Assembly (NCBI GenBank): GCA_016788295.1
Contig: JAEUSY010000061.1
Coordinates: 62,001-126,000, forward strand
Length of the DNA: 64,000 nucleotides
DNA from: Flavobacteriales bacterium
GTDB taxonomy: Bacteria > Bacteroidota > Bacteroidia > Flavobacteriales_F > PHOS-HE28
Direction of reading: 5' to 3'
Part shown: positions 16,933 through 26,843 of the stretch, piece after piece
Numbering within the stretch: the stretch's first letter is position 1
Layout of the letters: every line of letters starts with the position of its first letter
Made by a program: the position numbers and the translations under genes
Notes under the pieces: generated by a model
What the model was told of the DNA's origin: nothing
Seen by the model: only the letters and a program-made list of their open reading frames with translations
Database searches by the model: none

Positions 16933-17709
16933 ATGGCACCAATCGCTGGCACCTATCACGCACCGGACGATCAGCTAACACTGGAACCCGGTTTTGACCT
17001 GCATTGGCAAATGACCAATTGCGAGCGCTTCGCACTGCAGGACCTCCTGCGCCGCACGAAGCCTGAAGTGGCCGTAGAGATCGGTACCTATCGGGGAGGT
17101 TCGTTGCAGGTGATCTCCCATTTCGCGCAGCGTGTGATCTCGGTGGACATCGACCCCACCGTGCCCGAGCGCTTGGCCGGTAAGTTCCCCAATGTGGAAT
17201 ACCGTGTGGGCGATTCCACCCGGTTGCTGCCCGATCTGATCGACGAGTTGAACCGGGAAGGCGCCAATGTGGGTTTCTTCCTCATCGATGGCGACCACTC
17301 CACCGCCGGTGTGAAACGCGATGTGGAAGCGGTGTTGAAGTATCGCCCCAAGGGTCGTTGTGTGATCATTATGCACGACAGTTTCAACCCCGCCTGTAGG
17401 CTGGGGATACGCACTGCGGAGTGGGCCGCATGTCCGCATGTGCAGTGGGTGGACCTGGACTTTGTGCCGGGCATTTACCATGAGCATGCGTACGACACCG
17501 CCGACGCCCGGTCCATGTGGGGGGGATTTGCCTGTGCGGTATTGGAGCCTGCACAACGGCAAGGACCGCTGGAGGTGCGCGAATCGCAGCGTGGGTTGTT
17601 CGATGCGGTGCGCATGGTCTCTTCGCATGCTGAAGTGATCAAGAAGACACCTCAACCGCCGCCATCGTTCGCCGACCGCGTGGTCCGGAAGATCCGCTCG
17701 CTGGTCTGA
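16933..17709 (+). CDS. Class I SAM-dependent methyltransferase (Methyltransf_24/CmcI-like)
   Basis: 258 residues. Rossmann motif I is AVEIGTYRGGS (about 48-58); the acidic end of strand 2 is VISVDID, and FFLIDGDHSTAGVKRDVE matches the CmcI/Methyltransf_24 pattern in which IDGDH binds metal or substrate. It probably O-methylates a sugar of the polysaccharide. One-base TGATG overlap with the following glycosyltransferase. The acceptor is unknown. Confidence 0.85.
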   Translation: MAPIAGTYHAPDDQLTLEPGFDLHWQMTNCERFALQDLLRRTKPEVAVEIGTYRGGSLQVISHFAQRVISVDIDPTVPERLAGKFPNVEYRVGDSTRLLPDLIDELNREGANVGFFLIDGDHSTAGVKRDVEAVLKYRPKGRCVIIMHDSFNPACRLGIRTAEWAACPHVQWVDLDFVPGIYHEHAYDTADARSMWGGFACAVLEPAQRQGPLEVRESQRGLFDAVRMVSSHAEVIKKTPQPPPSFADRVVRKIRSLV

Positions 17710-18986
17710 TGGACGCGATCAAACGACTTCGCAACGCCAAGCGCCCTATCGTTTTCTCCATCGATAGTGGCACACAGGTGATCAGTGGGGTCACCACATG
17801 GATGCAGGCCTTGGTGATGCGCTTGCATGCCGATGGTGTGCCGGTCCACGTGCTCCTGCATCATATTGGTCCGGACCCCGATCGTTCGTCCATCGGCATG
17901 CCCTTGCGCGCTGCGGGTGTTCCGGTGGAGATCATGCTCCGGGGTGCCGACATGGCCTCGGACGTTCGCGGGACCTTGGCCTATCTCAAACGCCAGCGGC
18001 CAGCGGTCTATCTGCCGCAATGCCTCTTCAGTATGTACTTCGCGGCGGGCATCGCCGGTGCGCAAGGCCTGCCGTGGGTGTTGGCCATGCATTCCGATGA
18101 CCCCGACTACTGGGCCTTGGCCGATGCGCTTAAGCCCGAGCAACGTACCGGCCGACTGGTGGCTGTATCCAAGCAATTGCGACACGATGTGGTGGAACGC
18201 GGCCTGGCAACAGCACCAGTGATGATCCCTTATGGCGTGCATGTGGGCGATCGACAGGCCGCATGGAAGGATGCGCCCTTCCTGATCGCATACAGCGGTC
18301 GGATGGTGGAGGAGCAGAAGCGGCTATCGCTCGTGGTGGATGTGCTGTTGGAGGCATGCCGCCGTAATGCACGGTTCCACGTGGTCCTTTTCGGGGATGG
18401 GCCCGAACGCCAACGTGCCGAGCAACGGGTGGGCGAAGCAGGGCTTGGCGATCGCATACGCTTCACCGGGCGCTTGACCCCCGAAGCCGTGCATGTGGAG
18501 CTGCAGCGTTGTCAGTGCATTCTGCTGATGTCCGACTACGAAGGATTGCCCGTGGCGCTCTTGGAGGCCATGGCCCAGGGCGTGGTGCCCGTGGTGCGGT
18601 CCATTCCCAGTGGCATCCCTGAACTGGTGGAGAACGAAGCCACAGGTCTGCTCGTCGGCAACGATGTGGAGAGCGCGGTGAACGCGTTGATACGGCTGTT
18701 GGGAGATCCCGCGCTCTGGGCGCAGTGTTCCAAAGGCGCCTATGAAAAGGTCCGCAAGGAGTACAACGCGGACATCAGTTATGCCGGCTGGGTCAGCATG
18801 TTGGCCGAACTGGCTGAACAATGTCCCGATGGGGTCGACCTGCAACTGCCGAAGGAGATCGTGCTCCCAACGCACGATCCCCGCTTGGACCGTGGTTATC
18901 CACCGCCACCGAAGCCACTGCCACCGCCGCCTTCGTTCATGGCGCGGTTGAAAGGCGCGGTGAAACGCCGCCTCTTGGGCCGCTAG
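17709..18986 (+). CDS. Glycosyltransferase family 4
   Basis: 425 residues, GT-B fold. The acceptor half begins with PIVFSIDSGTQVISGVTTWM. The donor half shows FLIAYSGRMVEEQKRLSLVV, VLFGDGPERQRAEQRV and the nucleotide-sugar motif LMSDYEGLPVALLEAMAQG (E-x7-E). A Pro-rich linker (YPPPPKPLPPPPS) precedes a basic tail, RLKGAVKRRLLGR, likely to hold the enzyme on the membrane. Retaining transfer from a nucleotide sugar is expected; the sugar is unknown. Confidence 0.92.
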   Translation: MDAIKRLRNAKRPIVFSIDSGTQVISGVTTWMQALVMRLHADGVPVHVLLHHIGPDPDRSSIGMPLRAAGVPVEIMLRGADMASDVRGTLAYLKRQRPAVYLPQCLFSMYFAAGIAGAQGLPWVLAMHSDDPDYWALADALKPEQRTGRLVAVSKQLRHDVVERGLATAPVMIPYGVHVGDRQAAWKDAPFLIAYSGRMVEEQKRLSLVVDVLLEACRRNARFHVVLFGDGPERQRAEQRVGEAGLGDRIRFTGRLTPEAVHVELQRCQCILLMSDYEGLPVALLEAMAQGVVPVVRSIPSGIPELVENEATGLLVGNDVESAVNALIRLLGDPALWAQCSKGAYEKVRKEYNADISYAGWVSMLAELAEQCPDGVDLQLPKEIVLPTHDPRLDRGYPPPPKPLPPPPSFMARLKGAVKRRLLGR

Positions 18987-19031
18987 CGCCATCGTGTTCG
19001 CCATCTTCGCGCTGCCGCACTGCTCCGCCCC

Positions 19032-20177
19032 ATGAACATCCTCTTCATCAGCACCAACGACCACATGCCCTGGGGGGGCAGTGAGGTGCTGTGGACGCGG
19101 GCGGCACTGGCCATGGCGAAGCGCGGGCACCGCGTAACGGCCAGCGTGCGCCGCTGGGACCCTCGGCACAAAGGCATCGAAGCCTTGGCGCAGGGCGGTG
19201 TGGTGCTGCACGAGCGCGAGCGCGTGGCACTGGATCATTCGCGCTGGCAGAAGGCCTGGGCCCAATGGCGCCAGGGCTTCGTGCGCCAGTTCGCCGACAA
19301 CCGCTGGAGCGTGCTGGACCAACAGCGGCCCGACCTGGCGGTGATCTCGCTCGGCGACCACCTGGACGAACCCTTCCTGCAGTACGCCGAACGCCTGCTA
19401 CGCATGCAGGTGCCCTATGTGGTGGTGGTGCAACTGGTGCATCCGTACGCGGACGTGACCGATGAATTGGCCGAGCGTTTCATCAAGGCCTACGCTGGTG
19501 CGCGGCAGGTGGTCTTCGTTTCGGAACAGAACAGGGCCATTGCTGAACTGCAATTGGGCCACATCTTCACCAATGCGGTGGTGGTGCCCAACCCGATCGA
19601 TGCCGAGCGCGCCGAAGCACCACTCGCTTTCCCTTCCACCGGGCAAGGCCATCGCCTGGCCATGGTGGGTGCGCTCACACCCTTTCACAAAGGACACGAT
19701 GTGGTGTTACAGGTAATGGCCCGCCCGAAGTGGAAACAGCGCGAGCTCTACGTGGATCTCTTTGGCGACGGACGTGCCAGGAATGTGATCGAGCGCAACA
19801 TCAAGGCATTGGGCATCGAGCGTGTGCGTCTTTGCGGTTACGAGCCGGACAAACAGGTGATCTGGGGCACACACCATGCGGCCCTGTTCGCCTCGCGCAT
19901 GGAAGGGCTGTCGTTGGCCTTGCTGGAGGCCATGGCCTTCGGACGTCCGGTGATCGCAACAACGGTGGGCGATGCACAACGCTTCATTCGCGACGGCGAG
20001 AACGGTTATCTGGCCACGCCCGGTGATGCCGACGCCTTGGACGCCGCCATGGAACGGGCTTGGGAGAACCGTTCTGCGTGGCAGACCATGGGGTCAGCTG
20101 CGTTCGAGACCTTCGCACGCATGCAACCGACGGATCCCGTGCAGGACCTTGTGCAACTATTGGAGCGTCCAGCATGA
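19032..20177 (+). CDS. Glycosyltransferase family 4
   Basis: 381 residues, GT-B. The N-terminal glycine-rich loop is MPWGGSEVLWTRAALAMAKRG; the donor side shows HRLAMVGALTPFHKGHDVVL and the E-x7-E motif in FASRMEGLSLALLEAMAFG. No membrane segment. Preceded by a 45-base gap without a clear promoter box; it overlaps the next glycosyltransferase by ATGA. Confidence 0.92.
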   Translation: MNILFISTNDHMPWGGSEVLWTRAALAMAKRGHRVTASVRRWDPRHKGIEALAQGGVVLHERERVALDHSRWQKAWAQWRQGFVRQFADNRWSVLDQQRPDLAVISLGDHLDEPFLQYAERLLRMQVPYVVVVQLVHPYADVTDELAERFIKAYAGARQVVFVSEQNRAIAELQLGHIFTNAVVVPNPIDAERAEAPLAFPSTGQGHRLAMVGALTPFHKGHDVVLQVMARPKWKQRELYVDLFGDGRARNVIERNIKALGIERVRLCGYEPDKQVIWGTHHAALFASRMEGLSLALLEAMAFGRPVIATTVGDAQRFIRDGENGYLATPGDADALDAAMERAWENRSAWQTMGSAAFETFARMQPTDPVQDLVQLLERPA

Positions 20178-21355
20178 AACGCATCCTCCTCATCACCCAC
20201 GATGCTTCGCGCACAGGAGCGCCCATGGTGGTGCTACACTTCGCCCGCTGGTTGCGCGCCCATCGGCCCGAAGTAGGGGTTGATGTGCTGGCCGTGAAAG
20301 GGGGTGCGCTGGCTGCGGAGTTCAGAGAGGTGTCCGACACGTACCGCGAGCTGGTGATGCCGCCTTTGCCCCAGTTCGGCCTGGTGCGGCGAGCGGTGAA
20401 CAAGGCCATGCGCATGGCGGGTCTGGTACGGATCCCCTCTGCAAGTGAATGGAAGGAAGAGTTGCTGCGTATCCTCTCAACGCAGGGGTATGACGTGATC
20501 CATGCGAACAGTCTGGCAAGCATTCCGGTAGGGATACGCATCAAGGAACTGGCTGGCGGCAAGCCCTTGCTGGTGGCGCACATCCATGAACTGAGCACGG
20601 TGATCAACCAAGTGCTTCCAGGACTTAGGGACCACATACCGAACGTCGATCGTTTCCTCGCTGCATCGGAAATGGTGCGCGATGAACTGGTGCGGTATTG
20701 GGGCATCCCTGCCGATCGAACGGAGGTGCAGTATGAGTTCGCCGAGGTGACACGTGGTGCGACGGAGCCGGGGGAGAGCAATGGCTCTCCAGTGTTCACA
20801 GTAGGTGGCTCGGGCACGGTGGTCATGCGGAAAGGTTGGGACCTGTTCATTCAGGTGGCCCAATGGGTGCACGCCCATGATCCGCAGATACCAGTTCGCT
20901 TTGTTTGGGCGGGCCGCATGGTGGAACATGATAGGCCGATGGTGGAGCGCGATATTGAACGCGCTGGGTTGAAGGACATCGTGTACTTCACAGGAGAGCT
21001 CAGTGACCCTTCGGCCCAGTACAGCACGTTCGACGTGTTCCTCCTCCCTTCCCGCGAGGATCCCTTTCCCTTGGTCTGCATTGAAGTGGGGGCCATGGGC
21101 AAGCCGATCATTTGTTTTGAGGGGGCTACCGGCACGGCAGAGGTGCTCCGCAGCGGCGGTGGTCGCATTGTGCCCTACCTGAACGTGGAGGCCATGGGCC
21201 AGGCCGTGGTGGACTACGCACGCGATGCCGCACGCCGCAAGGCAGACGGCGACCTGAACCGGACGCAATTCGCCAAATTTGGCCCCGATCAACAATGCCC
21301 CCTCATGCTGCAACGCATCGAGGAGGCCTTGAAGCGGAAGGCGTCGCACGCATGA
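20174..21355 (+). CDS. Glycosyltransferase family 4
   Basis: 393 residues. Starts MKRILLITHDASRTGAPMVV, a GT-B acceptor-side pattern in which TGAP replaces the usual glycine loop. The donor half has VVMRKGWDLFIQVAQWV, FVWAGRMVE and LLPSREDPFPLVCIEVGAMG (E-x7-E variant). The start at 20174 is fixed by the ATGA overlap with the preceding gene. A further transferase of the polysaccharide assembly line; specificity unknown. Confidence 0.9.
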   Translation: MKRILLITHDASRTGAPMVVLHFARWLRAHRPEVGVDVLAVKGGALAAEFREVSDTYRELVMPPLPQFGLVRRAVNKAMRMAGLVRIPSASEWKEELLRILSTQGYDVIHANSLASIPVGIRIKELAGGKPLLVAHIHELSTVINQVLPGLRDHIPNVDRFLAASEMVRDELVRYWGIPADRTEVQYEFAEVTRGATEPGESNGSPVFTVGGSGTVVMRKGWDLFIQVAQWVHAHDPQIPVRFVWAGRMVEHDRPMVERDIERAGLKDIVYFTGELSDPSAQYSTFDVFLLPSREDPFPLVCIEVGAMGKPIICFEGATGTAEVLRSGGGRIVPYLNVEAMGQAVVDYARDAARRKADGDLNRTQFAKFGPDQQCPLMLQRIEEALKRKASHA

Positions 21356-22266
21356 AGGTCCTCAGCATCATTGTTACCTATAACGGCCTGCAATGGATGG
21401 ACCGTTGCCTGGGCAGTTTGCGCGACAGTCTGCATCCCACCAGTGTGGTGGTGATCGACAACGGTTCCACGGACGGCACGGTGGAGCACATACGCACCCA
21501 CTTCCCCAGTGTGGAACTGGTGGTGGCCGAAAAGAACCTCGGCTTCGGGCAGGCCAACAATGTAGGGCTGCGCATGGCCCTGGAGCGCAACATGGACCAC
21601 GTGTTCCTGCTCAACCAGGATTCGTGGGTGCAGCCCGATACCATCGGCAGGCTGGTGGAAATGGCGGCAGCGCATACGGACTACGGCGTGATCAGTCCGC
21701 TGCACCTTACCGGCAAGGGCAATGCCTTGGACCGCGAGTTCGCCTATTACCTGGCACCGGACAAGTGCCCAGGGATCCTGTCGGACCTGGCCATGCGCAA
21801 GGGGCAGGGGCAGATCTACGAAGTGGATTTCGTGAATGCTGCGGCCTGGCTGGTAACGCGTGCCTGCCTGCTGCAGGTGGGCGGCTTCGATCCCACCTTC
21901 TTCCATTATTCCGAGGACGACAATTACCTGCACCGCGCCCACTTCCACGGGTTCCGCTCGGGCATTGTCACCGACGTGTACATGCACCACGACCGCGAGG
22001 ACCGCAAGAGCAATCCGTACTTCGACCAGTTGCGCGTGTACCGTGTGCGTGCGCTGCGGTTGCGCTACGCCGATCCGGGACGCTCCTTCAATGAGGCTGC
22101 CGAGCGCAGGGCTTTGTGGTGGAAACTGCTGCGTGGCCTGCTGGCCCTGCGGAAAAAGGAAGTGCTGATCGCACGCGACCACCTGAAGTTGTTCAACGAG
22201 GCCGATCTTGCGCCCGTGCTGCGCAACCGTGCACTGGCCCAACAGAAGGGCACCACCTTCCTCTGA
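21352..22266 (+). CDS. Glycosyltransferase family 2 (rhamnosyltransferase-like)
   Basis: 304 residues, GT-A fold. MKVLSIIVTYNGLQWMDRCL and VVVIDNGSTDGT open the nucleotide-binding region; NQDSW replaces the classical DXD; FFHYSEDDNYLHRAHFHGF resembles the catalytic-base block of rhamnosyltransferase-like GT2 enzymes. Translationally coupled to the preceding gene (ATGA at 21352). Inverting transfer is expected. Confidence 0.9.
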   Translation: MKVLSIIVTYNGLQWMDRCLGSLRDSLHPTSVVVIDNGSTDGTVEHIRTHFPSVELVVAEKNLGFGQANNVGLRMALERNMDHVFLLNQDSWVQPDTIGRLVEMAAAHTDYGVISPLHLTGKGNALDREFAYYLAPDKCPGILSDLAMRKGQGQIYEVDFVNAAAWLVTRACLLQVGGFDPTFFHYSEDDNYLHRAHFHGFRSGIVTDVYMHHDREDRKSNPYFDQLRVYRVRALRLRYADPGRSFNEAAERRALWWKLLRGLLALRKKEVLIARDHLKLFNEADLAPVLRNRALAQQKGTTFL

Positions 22267-22288
22267 ACCGGCGGCCTATACTTACCCC

Positions 22289-23305
22289 ATGGAACTGCAG
22301 ATCGCCGTCGTCATTCCGGTCTACAACGCCGGCCGCTTCGTGCGCGATGCCGTGGCCTCCGCCCTGCGGTTCGCCGAGGTGAAGGAAGTGGTGCTGGTGG
22401 AGGACGCCTCGCCGGACAACAGCTTGGAGGTTTGCCAGGCACTGGTGGGCACCGATCCGCGCATCCGCCTGCTGCGCCACCCCGATGGGCGCAACCACGG
22501 CGCCGGTGCCTCGCGCAACGTGGGCTTCAACAACAGCACATCGCCCCTCGTGGTCTTCCTCGACGCGGACGACTACTTCCTGCCGAACCGCTTCGATCGC
22601 GAGCGCATCATTTTCGCCGAGCACCCCGACGCCGATGGGGTGTATGGTGCCACGGGCTCGGTGTTCTACGACCCCGAGGCGCGCCGCAAGTTCATGGAGC
22701 AATGCCCCGAGGATGAACTGACCACGGTGGGCAAAGAGGTGCCACCGGAGCACCTGTTCAGTGCGTTGCTGGGCCGCGTGAAAGGCTTCGGATACTTCCA
22801 TCTCGATGCGTTCACCATTCGCCGCAGCGCGGTGGAGCGCCTGGGCCTTTCGTACCCCACGCGTGAAGAGGTGTGGCACGAGGACACCGAGTACTGCCTG
22901 AAACTGGCGCAGGGCGCGCGCTTGTATGCCGGCGATATTGTGCAGCCCGTGGCCATGCGTGGCGTTCACGACCTCAACCGCTACACCGCCATCGAGGATA
23001 TCGCCGCCACGCGGCATGTGCTGTACCAACGCCTGGAGCGGTGGTCATACACCGTGCGCATGCAGCGCAAGGACCGCCATGTGCTGATCGCGAAACGCGT
23101 GTTCTACGGCGTGTACGGTTGCCGCACGGCCGCGCAACGCTGGGCCCATGGGCGCCACTTCCTGCGCCATCCGTGGCTGTTCGGTTGGGTGCAACCCCGC
23201 GAGGCCTGGACCGATGCCCTCTTCGGCAAGGGAACGCGCATGGCCGGCAGGGCGCGGTCGCTGATGTGGCGCCTGTTCCCGTGCAACACCACCTCCATGG
23301 AGTGA
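22289..23305 (+). CDS. Glycosyltransferase family 2
   Basis: 338 residues. MELQIAVVIPVYNAGRFVRD, VLVEDASPDNSLEVC and VFLDADDYF (DXD) define a GT-A enzyme; YPTREEVWHEDTEYCLKLAQG is the acceptor-side block. The start at 22289 is the ATG immediately before the GT2 core; an in-frame extension upstream overlaps the previous gene and is not protein-like. Lies 22 bases behind the previous gene. Confidence 0.92.
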   Translation: MELQIAVVIPVYNAGRFVRDAVASALRFAEVKEVVLVEDASPDNSLEVCQALVGTDPRIRLLRHPDGRNHGAGASRNVGFNNSTSPLVVFLDADDYFLPNRFDRERIIFAEHPDADGVYGATGSVFYDPEARRKFMEQCPEDELTTVGKEVPPEHLFSALLGRVKGFGYFHLDAFTIRRSAVERLGLSYPTREEVWHEDTEYCLKLAQGARLYAGDIVQPVAMRGVHDLNRYTAIEDIAATRHVLYQRLERWSYTVRMQRKDRHVLIAKRVFYGVYGCRTAAQRWAHGRHFLRHPWLFGWVQPREAWTDALFGKGTRMAGRARSLMWRLFPCNTTSME

Positions 23306-23345
23306 GGGGGCGTGCGCCGGGCGCGAACGATAACTTGCCGCCCGT

Positions 23346-24476
23346 ATGACCAACACGCCGCTCCCCCGGATCGCGATCGCAACACCGAAGGCCGACGCCT
23401 ATAGCGAGACCTTCATCGCTGCGCACATCCAGCGCATACCCGGCGTGGTGCGTGTGCTGGTGGAGGGCAACCTGCCGCGCCAGGTGCTGAACGGTCCACG
23501 CCTGATCCGCGCGGGACGCACCGGACGCGCGCTGGACCTGGCCGAGGCCGTGGCGCACGGGACCACTGTGGAAGGCCTCATTGCCCGGCGCGTGGCCCGC
23601 GTGCTGCGTCGCGACCGCATTGACGTGGTGCTGGCCGAGTATGGCGATACCGGCAATGCCATGTTGGAGCCCTGCCGACGCGCGGGCTGTGCACTGGTGG
23701 TGCATTTCTTCGGCTACGATGCGCACCGCGGCGATGTGATCGCGGCCAACAACGGATACAAGCAGGTGTTCGCACAGGCCAAGGCGCTGGTGGTGGTGAG
23801 CCGCGCCATGGAGGAACAACTGGTCCGCTTGGGCGCACCGCGCGAGAAAGTGGTGTACAACAGCTGCGGCGCCGATGTGCAGCGCTTCTCTGCGGCACGC
23901 CCGGCCGATGCCCCTCCGCATTTCCTGGCCGTGGGCCGTTTCGTGGACAAGAAGGCGCCGCACCTGCTGCTGGAGGCCTTCCGCCAAGTGCTGGCGCAAC
24001 GGCCACAGGCCCGCCTGACCATGGTGGGCAAGGGGCCGCTTTGGGAAAGCTGTGCTGGCCTGGTGAAGGCACTTGGACTGCAGGAACAGGTAAGCCTGCC
24101 CGGTGTGCTGGCCCCCGAGGCCATCGCCGAGCGGTTGCGCAAGAGCAGGGCTTTTGTACAACACAGCGTACTGGCCCACAATGGTGACAGCGAAGGCACG
24201 CCGGTGGCCATACTGGAGGCCATGGCAGCGGGTGTGCCCGTGGTGGCCACTGCTCATGCGGGCATTGCCGATGTGGTGCCGCAGGGCGAATGCGGCCTGC
24301 TCTGTGCAGAGCACGACGTGTCCGCCATGGCCGCGCACATGATCGCCCTGGTCGATGATCCGCAACGTGCGGGTGCCATGGGCAGCGCGGCACGTGCGCA
24401 CGTGGAGGCCCACTACCGCATGGAGACCTCCATTGATGTGCTGCACGCGGTGCTGATGCGCGCTGCCGCCCAATAG
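23346..24476 (+). CDS. Glycosyltransferase family 4
   Basis: 376 residues, GT-B. KADAYSETFIAAHIQRIPG is the typical entry of colanic-acid-type GT4 enzymes. The donor half is well conserved: FLAVGRFVDKKAPHLLLEAF, MVGKGPLWESC, and HNGDSEGTPVAILEAMAAG (E-x7-E). Arg-rich in the linker (LIARRVARVLRRDRID). Followed after 8 bases by another GT4. Confidence 0.93.
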   Translation: MTNTPLPRIAIATPKADAYSETFIAAHIQRIPGVVRVLVEGNLPRQVLNGPRLIRAGRTGRALDLAEAVAHGTTVEGLIARRVARVLRRDRIDVVLAEYGDTGNAMLEPCRRAGCALVVHFFGYDAHRGDVIAANNGYKQVFAQAKALVVVSRAMEEQLVRLGAPREKVVYNSCGADVQRFSAARPADAPPHFLAVGRFVDKKAPHLLLEAFRQVLAQRPQARLTMVGKGPLWESCAGLVKALGLQEQVSLPGVLAPEAIAERLRKSRAFVQHSVLAHNGDSEGTPVAILEAMAAGVPVVATAHAGIADVVPQGECGLLCAEHDVSAMAAHMIALVDDPQRAGAMGSAARAHVEAHYRMETSIDVLHAVLMRAAAQ

Positions 24477-24484
24477 CCTTCGGT

Positions 24485-25666
24485 ATGCGTGCGGCCTACA
24501 TCACCCACTATGCCGACCTGCTCGGGGCCAATCGCTCGCTGCTGGAACTGGTGAAGGGCCTGCGCGAAGGCCACGGGGTAACGCCGCTGGTGATGGCACC
24601 GCGCGAAGGCGACCTCACCATTGCGCTGCGCGAGGCCGACATACCCGTGCAGGTGTTCCCCTTTGAGCCCTGGATGACCGAACGTTGGTACGGCGGCGGA
24701 CCGCACCACCGGTTGATGCAGTATTGGCGGGAGGAAAAGGCCGCACGGGCGCGGCTTCGCACCAACAGGCAATTGCTGCCGGCGATGGTGGGGGCGCTGC
24801 GGGCCGAAGGCGTGCAACTGGTACACGCCAACAGTGCCGTGGCAGGCATAGCGCCCATGGTGGCTGCACAGGCCGGAGTGCCGCTCGTATGGCATGTGCG
24901 CGAAATGCCCGAGCAGCACTACGGCATGCACCTCGATGCCGGCAGGCGCGGCTACGGTGATGCGCTCACCAAGGCCGATCGCGTGATCGCCATTTCACAT
25001 GCCGTGGAGGCGGATGTGCGCCGCTATGCGCCCAAGGCCCGTGTGCGCGTGGTATACAACGGCGTGCTCGCCGCCCATCGGTTCGCCGAACTGGCCGTGC
25101 GCACTGGGGAACGTTGGGCGGTGGATGCACCGTTCACCTTCGCCATGGTGGGGCTCATCCATCCCGGCAAGCACCAGGTGGAAGCAGTGGAGGCCCTGCG
25201 CGGGCTGCTTGACCGTGGCATTGAGGCCAGGCTGGTGATCGTGGGCGCTGGGCGCGAAGCTCCGGTGCGCGAACGCATTGCCCAACTGGGCCTGTCCGCC
25301 CACGTGGAACTGACCGGCTACCTCGCAGAGCCTTTCGATGTGTTGTTCCGCTCACATGCGCTGTTGATGTGCTCGCGCAACGAGGCCATGGGGCGCGCCA
25401 CGGTGGAGGCCATGGCCTGCGGTCTGTCGGTCATCGGCCATGCTTCGGGCGGCACACCGGAACTGGTGCAGCACGGGGTCTCGGGCCTATTGTACCCTGG
25501 CGGTGCCTTGCCGCTCGCGGAACAGATGGCTCTACTGGCGGCGGACGGGAACCTGGCGCGCAGGCTCGGCGAACAGGCCCGGCAGGATGCGGCGGCGCGC
25601 TTCTCGGTGGAACGCAGCTGCGCCGAGGTGAACGCTGTGTACACCGAAGTGCTCCACGGTAGGTAG
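24485..25666 (+). CDS. Glycosyltransferase family 4
   Basis: 393 residues, GT-B. YADLLGANRSLLELVKGL is the N-terminal loop, and LVHANSAVAGIAPMVAAQAG lies mid-domain. The donor half is FAMVGLIHPGKHQVEAVEAL, VIVGAGREAPVRERIAQLG and SRNEAMGRATVEAMACG (E-x7-E). One of four consecutive-type GT4 genes in this stretch, similar in length and layout, suggesting expansion by duplication. Confidence 0.93.
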   Translation: MRAAYITHYADLLGANRSLLELVKGLREGHGVTPLVMAPREGDLTIALREADIPVQVFPFEPWMTERWYGGGPHHRLMQYWREEKAARARLRTNRQLLPAMVGALRAEGVQLVHANSAVAGIAPMVAAQAGVPLVWHVREMPEQHYGMHLDAGRRGYGDALTKADRVIAISHAVEADVRRYAPKARVRVVYNGVLAAHRFAELAVRTGERWAVDAPFTFAMVGLIHPGKHQVEAVEALRGLLDRGIEARLVIVGAGREAPVRERIAQLGLSAHVELTGYLAEPFDVLFRSHALLMCSRNEAMGRATVEAMACGLSVIGHASGGTPELVQHGVSGLLYPGGALPLAEQMALLAADGNLARRLGEQARQDAAARFSVERSCAEVNAVYTEVLHGR

Positions 25667-25754
25667 GACCCTCGTCGGTTCTCCGCCGGAACAGCGACCT
25701 TTGACGCGTCTTTTTCATCCTGTTCTTCCACCGGAAGGCAGGCCGATATCGCCC

Positions 25755-26762
25755 ATGCTCCCGCGCATCACCATCATCACCCCCAGCTACCAGCAGGCCC
25801 CGTATTTGGAGGAATGCATCCGCTCCCTGCACGACCAGGGCTACCCCGATCTCGAGCACATCATCGTTGACGGGGGCAGCACCGATGGGTCCAAGGAGAT
25901 CATTGAGCGCTATGCGGACAAGTTGGCGTGGTGGTGCTGCGAGAAGGACAAGGGCCAGAGCGATGCCATCAACAAGGGATTGGCGCGTGCCACCGGGCAC
26001 GTGTTCGGTTGGCTGAACAGCGATGATCTGCTGCTGCCCGGGGCGTTGCACGCGGTGGGCGAGGCCTTCGAGGAACATCCGGACATGACCGTGTTCACTG
26101 GTGTGCGCATAGAGCGCGCCGCCGATGGCACCGACCGCACCATGGGGCAGGACGATCCGGGCGATCCCGACGGGTTCTTCATCCATCCGCGCATCAACCA
26201 GCAATCCACCTTCATGCGCATGGACCACGTGAAGGCCTTGCGAGGCGTGGACGAGAAGCTGCACTACGTGATGGACTATGAGCTGTGGTTGCAGCTGATG
26301 TTCCGCGCCGGTACCGAAGGGGTGTGGGTGGACCCAAGACCGCTCTCGATCTTCCGCCTGCATCCGGTGAGCAAGACCAGCACCGTGCACCACCGTTTCC
26401 TGGACGAGATCGCGAGCCTGTTGCACGGCCTTGCCATGGCCACTGGACAACCCGAACTGGCGCAGGTGCTGGCCAAGGGCCATGTGATCAGCGATGGACT
26501 GCGCGGCATTCCGGTGGGTCCGTCGGCAGCGCCCATGGTCAAGCGCATGGTCACCTGGTTCCTGTTGCGCTGGCACCACACCATTTACACGGAGGCCGAT
26601 CTGCGCATGATGAAGGCCTTCCGACAAGCGGTAGCGGTGGACGAACGGTCCTTGAACGCACAGCAACGGGAGTGGCTCGCTGAAGTGGATGCGTCCATTG
26701 ATGTGCCGGGCTGGTGGGCCTTCCGGTTGCGCCGCAAATGGACACATCTGCGCAGCAGGTAG
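25755..26762 (+). CDS. Glycosyltransferase family 2
   Basis: 335 residues. PRITIITPSYQQAPYLEECI, VDGGSTDGSKEIIERYADKL and FGWLNSDDLLLPGAL (NSDD as DXD) mark a GT-A enzyme of the type that lays down branched or repeat-unit sugars. NQQSTFMRMDHV and VMDYELWLQL form the acceptor region. The start at 25755 is preferred over an in-frame extension because it falls directly before the fold. Preceded by an 88-base gap with a GACCTTTG sequence that is one base off the promoter consensus. Confidence 0.92.
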   Translation: MLPRITIITPSYQQAPYLEECIRSLHDQGYPDLEHIIVDGGSTDGSKEIIERYADKLAWWCCEKDKGQSDAINKGLARATGHVFGWLNSDDLLLPGALHAVGEAFEEHPDMTVFTGVRIERAADGTDRTMGQDDPGDPDGFFIHPRINQQSTFMRMDHVKALRGVDEKLHYVMDYELWLQLMFRAGTEGVWVDPRPLSIFRLHPVSKTSTVHHRFLDEIASLLHGLAMATGQPELAQVLAKGHVISDGLRGIPVGPSAAPMVKRMVTWFLLRWHHTIYTEADLRMMKAFRQAVAVDERSLNAQQREWLAEVDASIDVPGWWAFRLRRKWTHLRSR

Positions 26763-26843
26763 GCGTCAAGGGCTGCACGGCACTTGGCTACCTTTACGGC
26801 CATGGCCGGCCGGTGCGGGCCAGCGATCGCGATACGACCAACT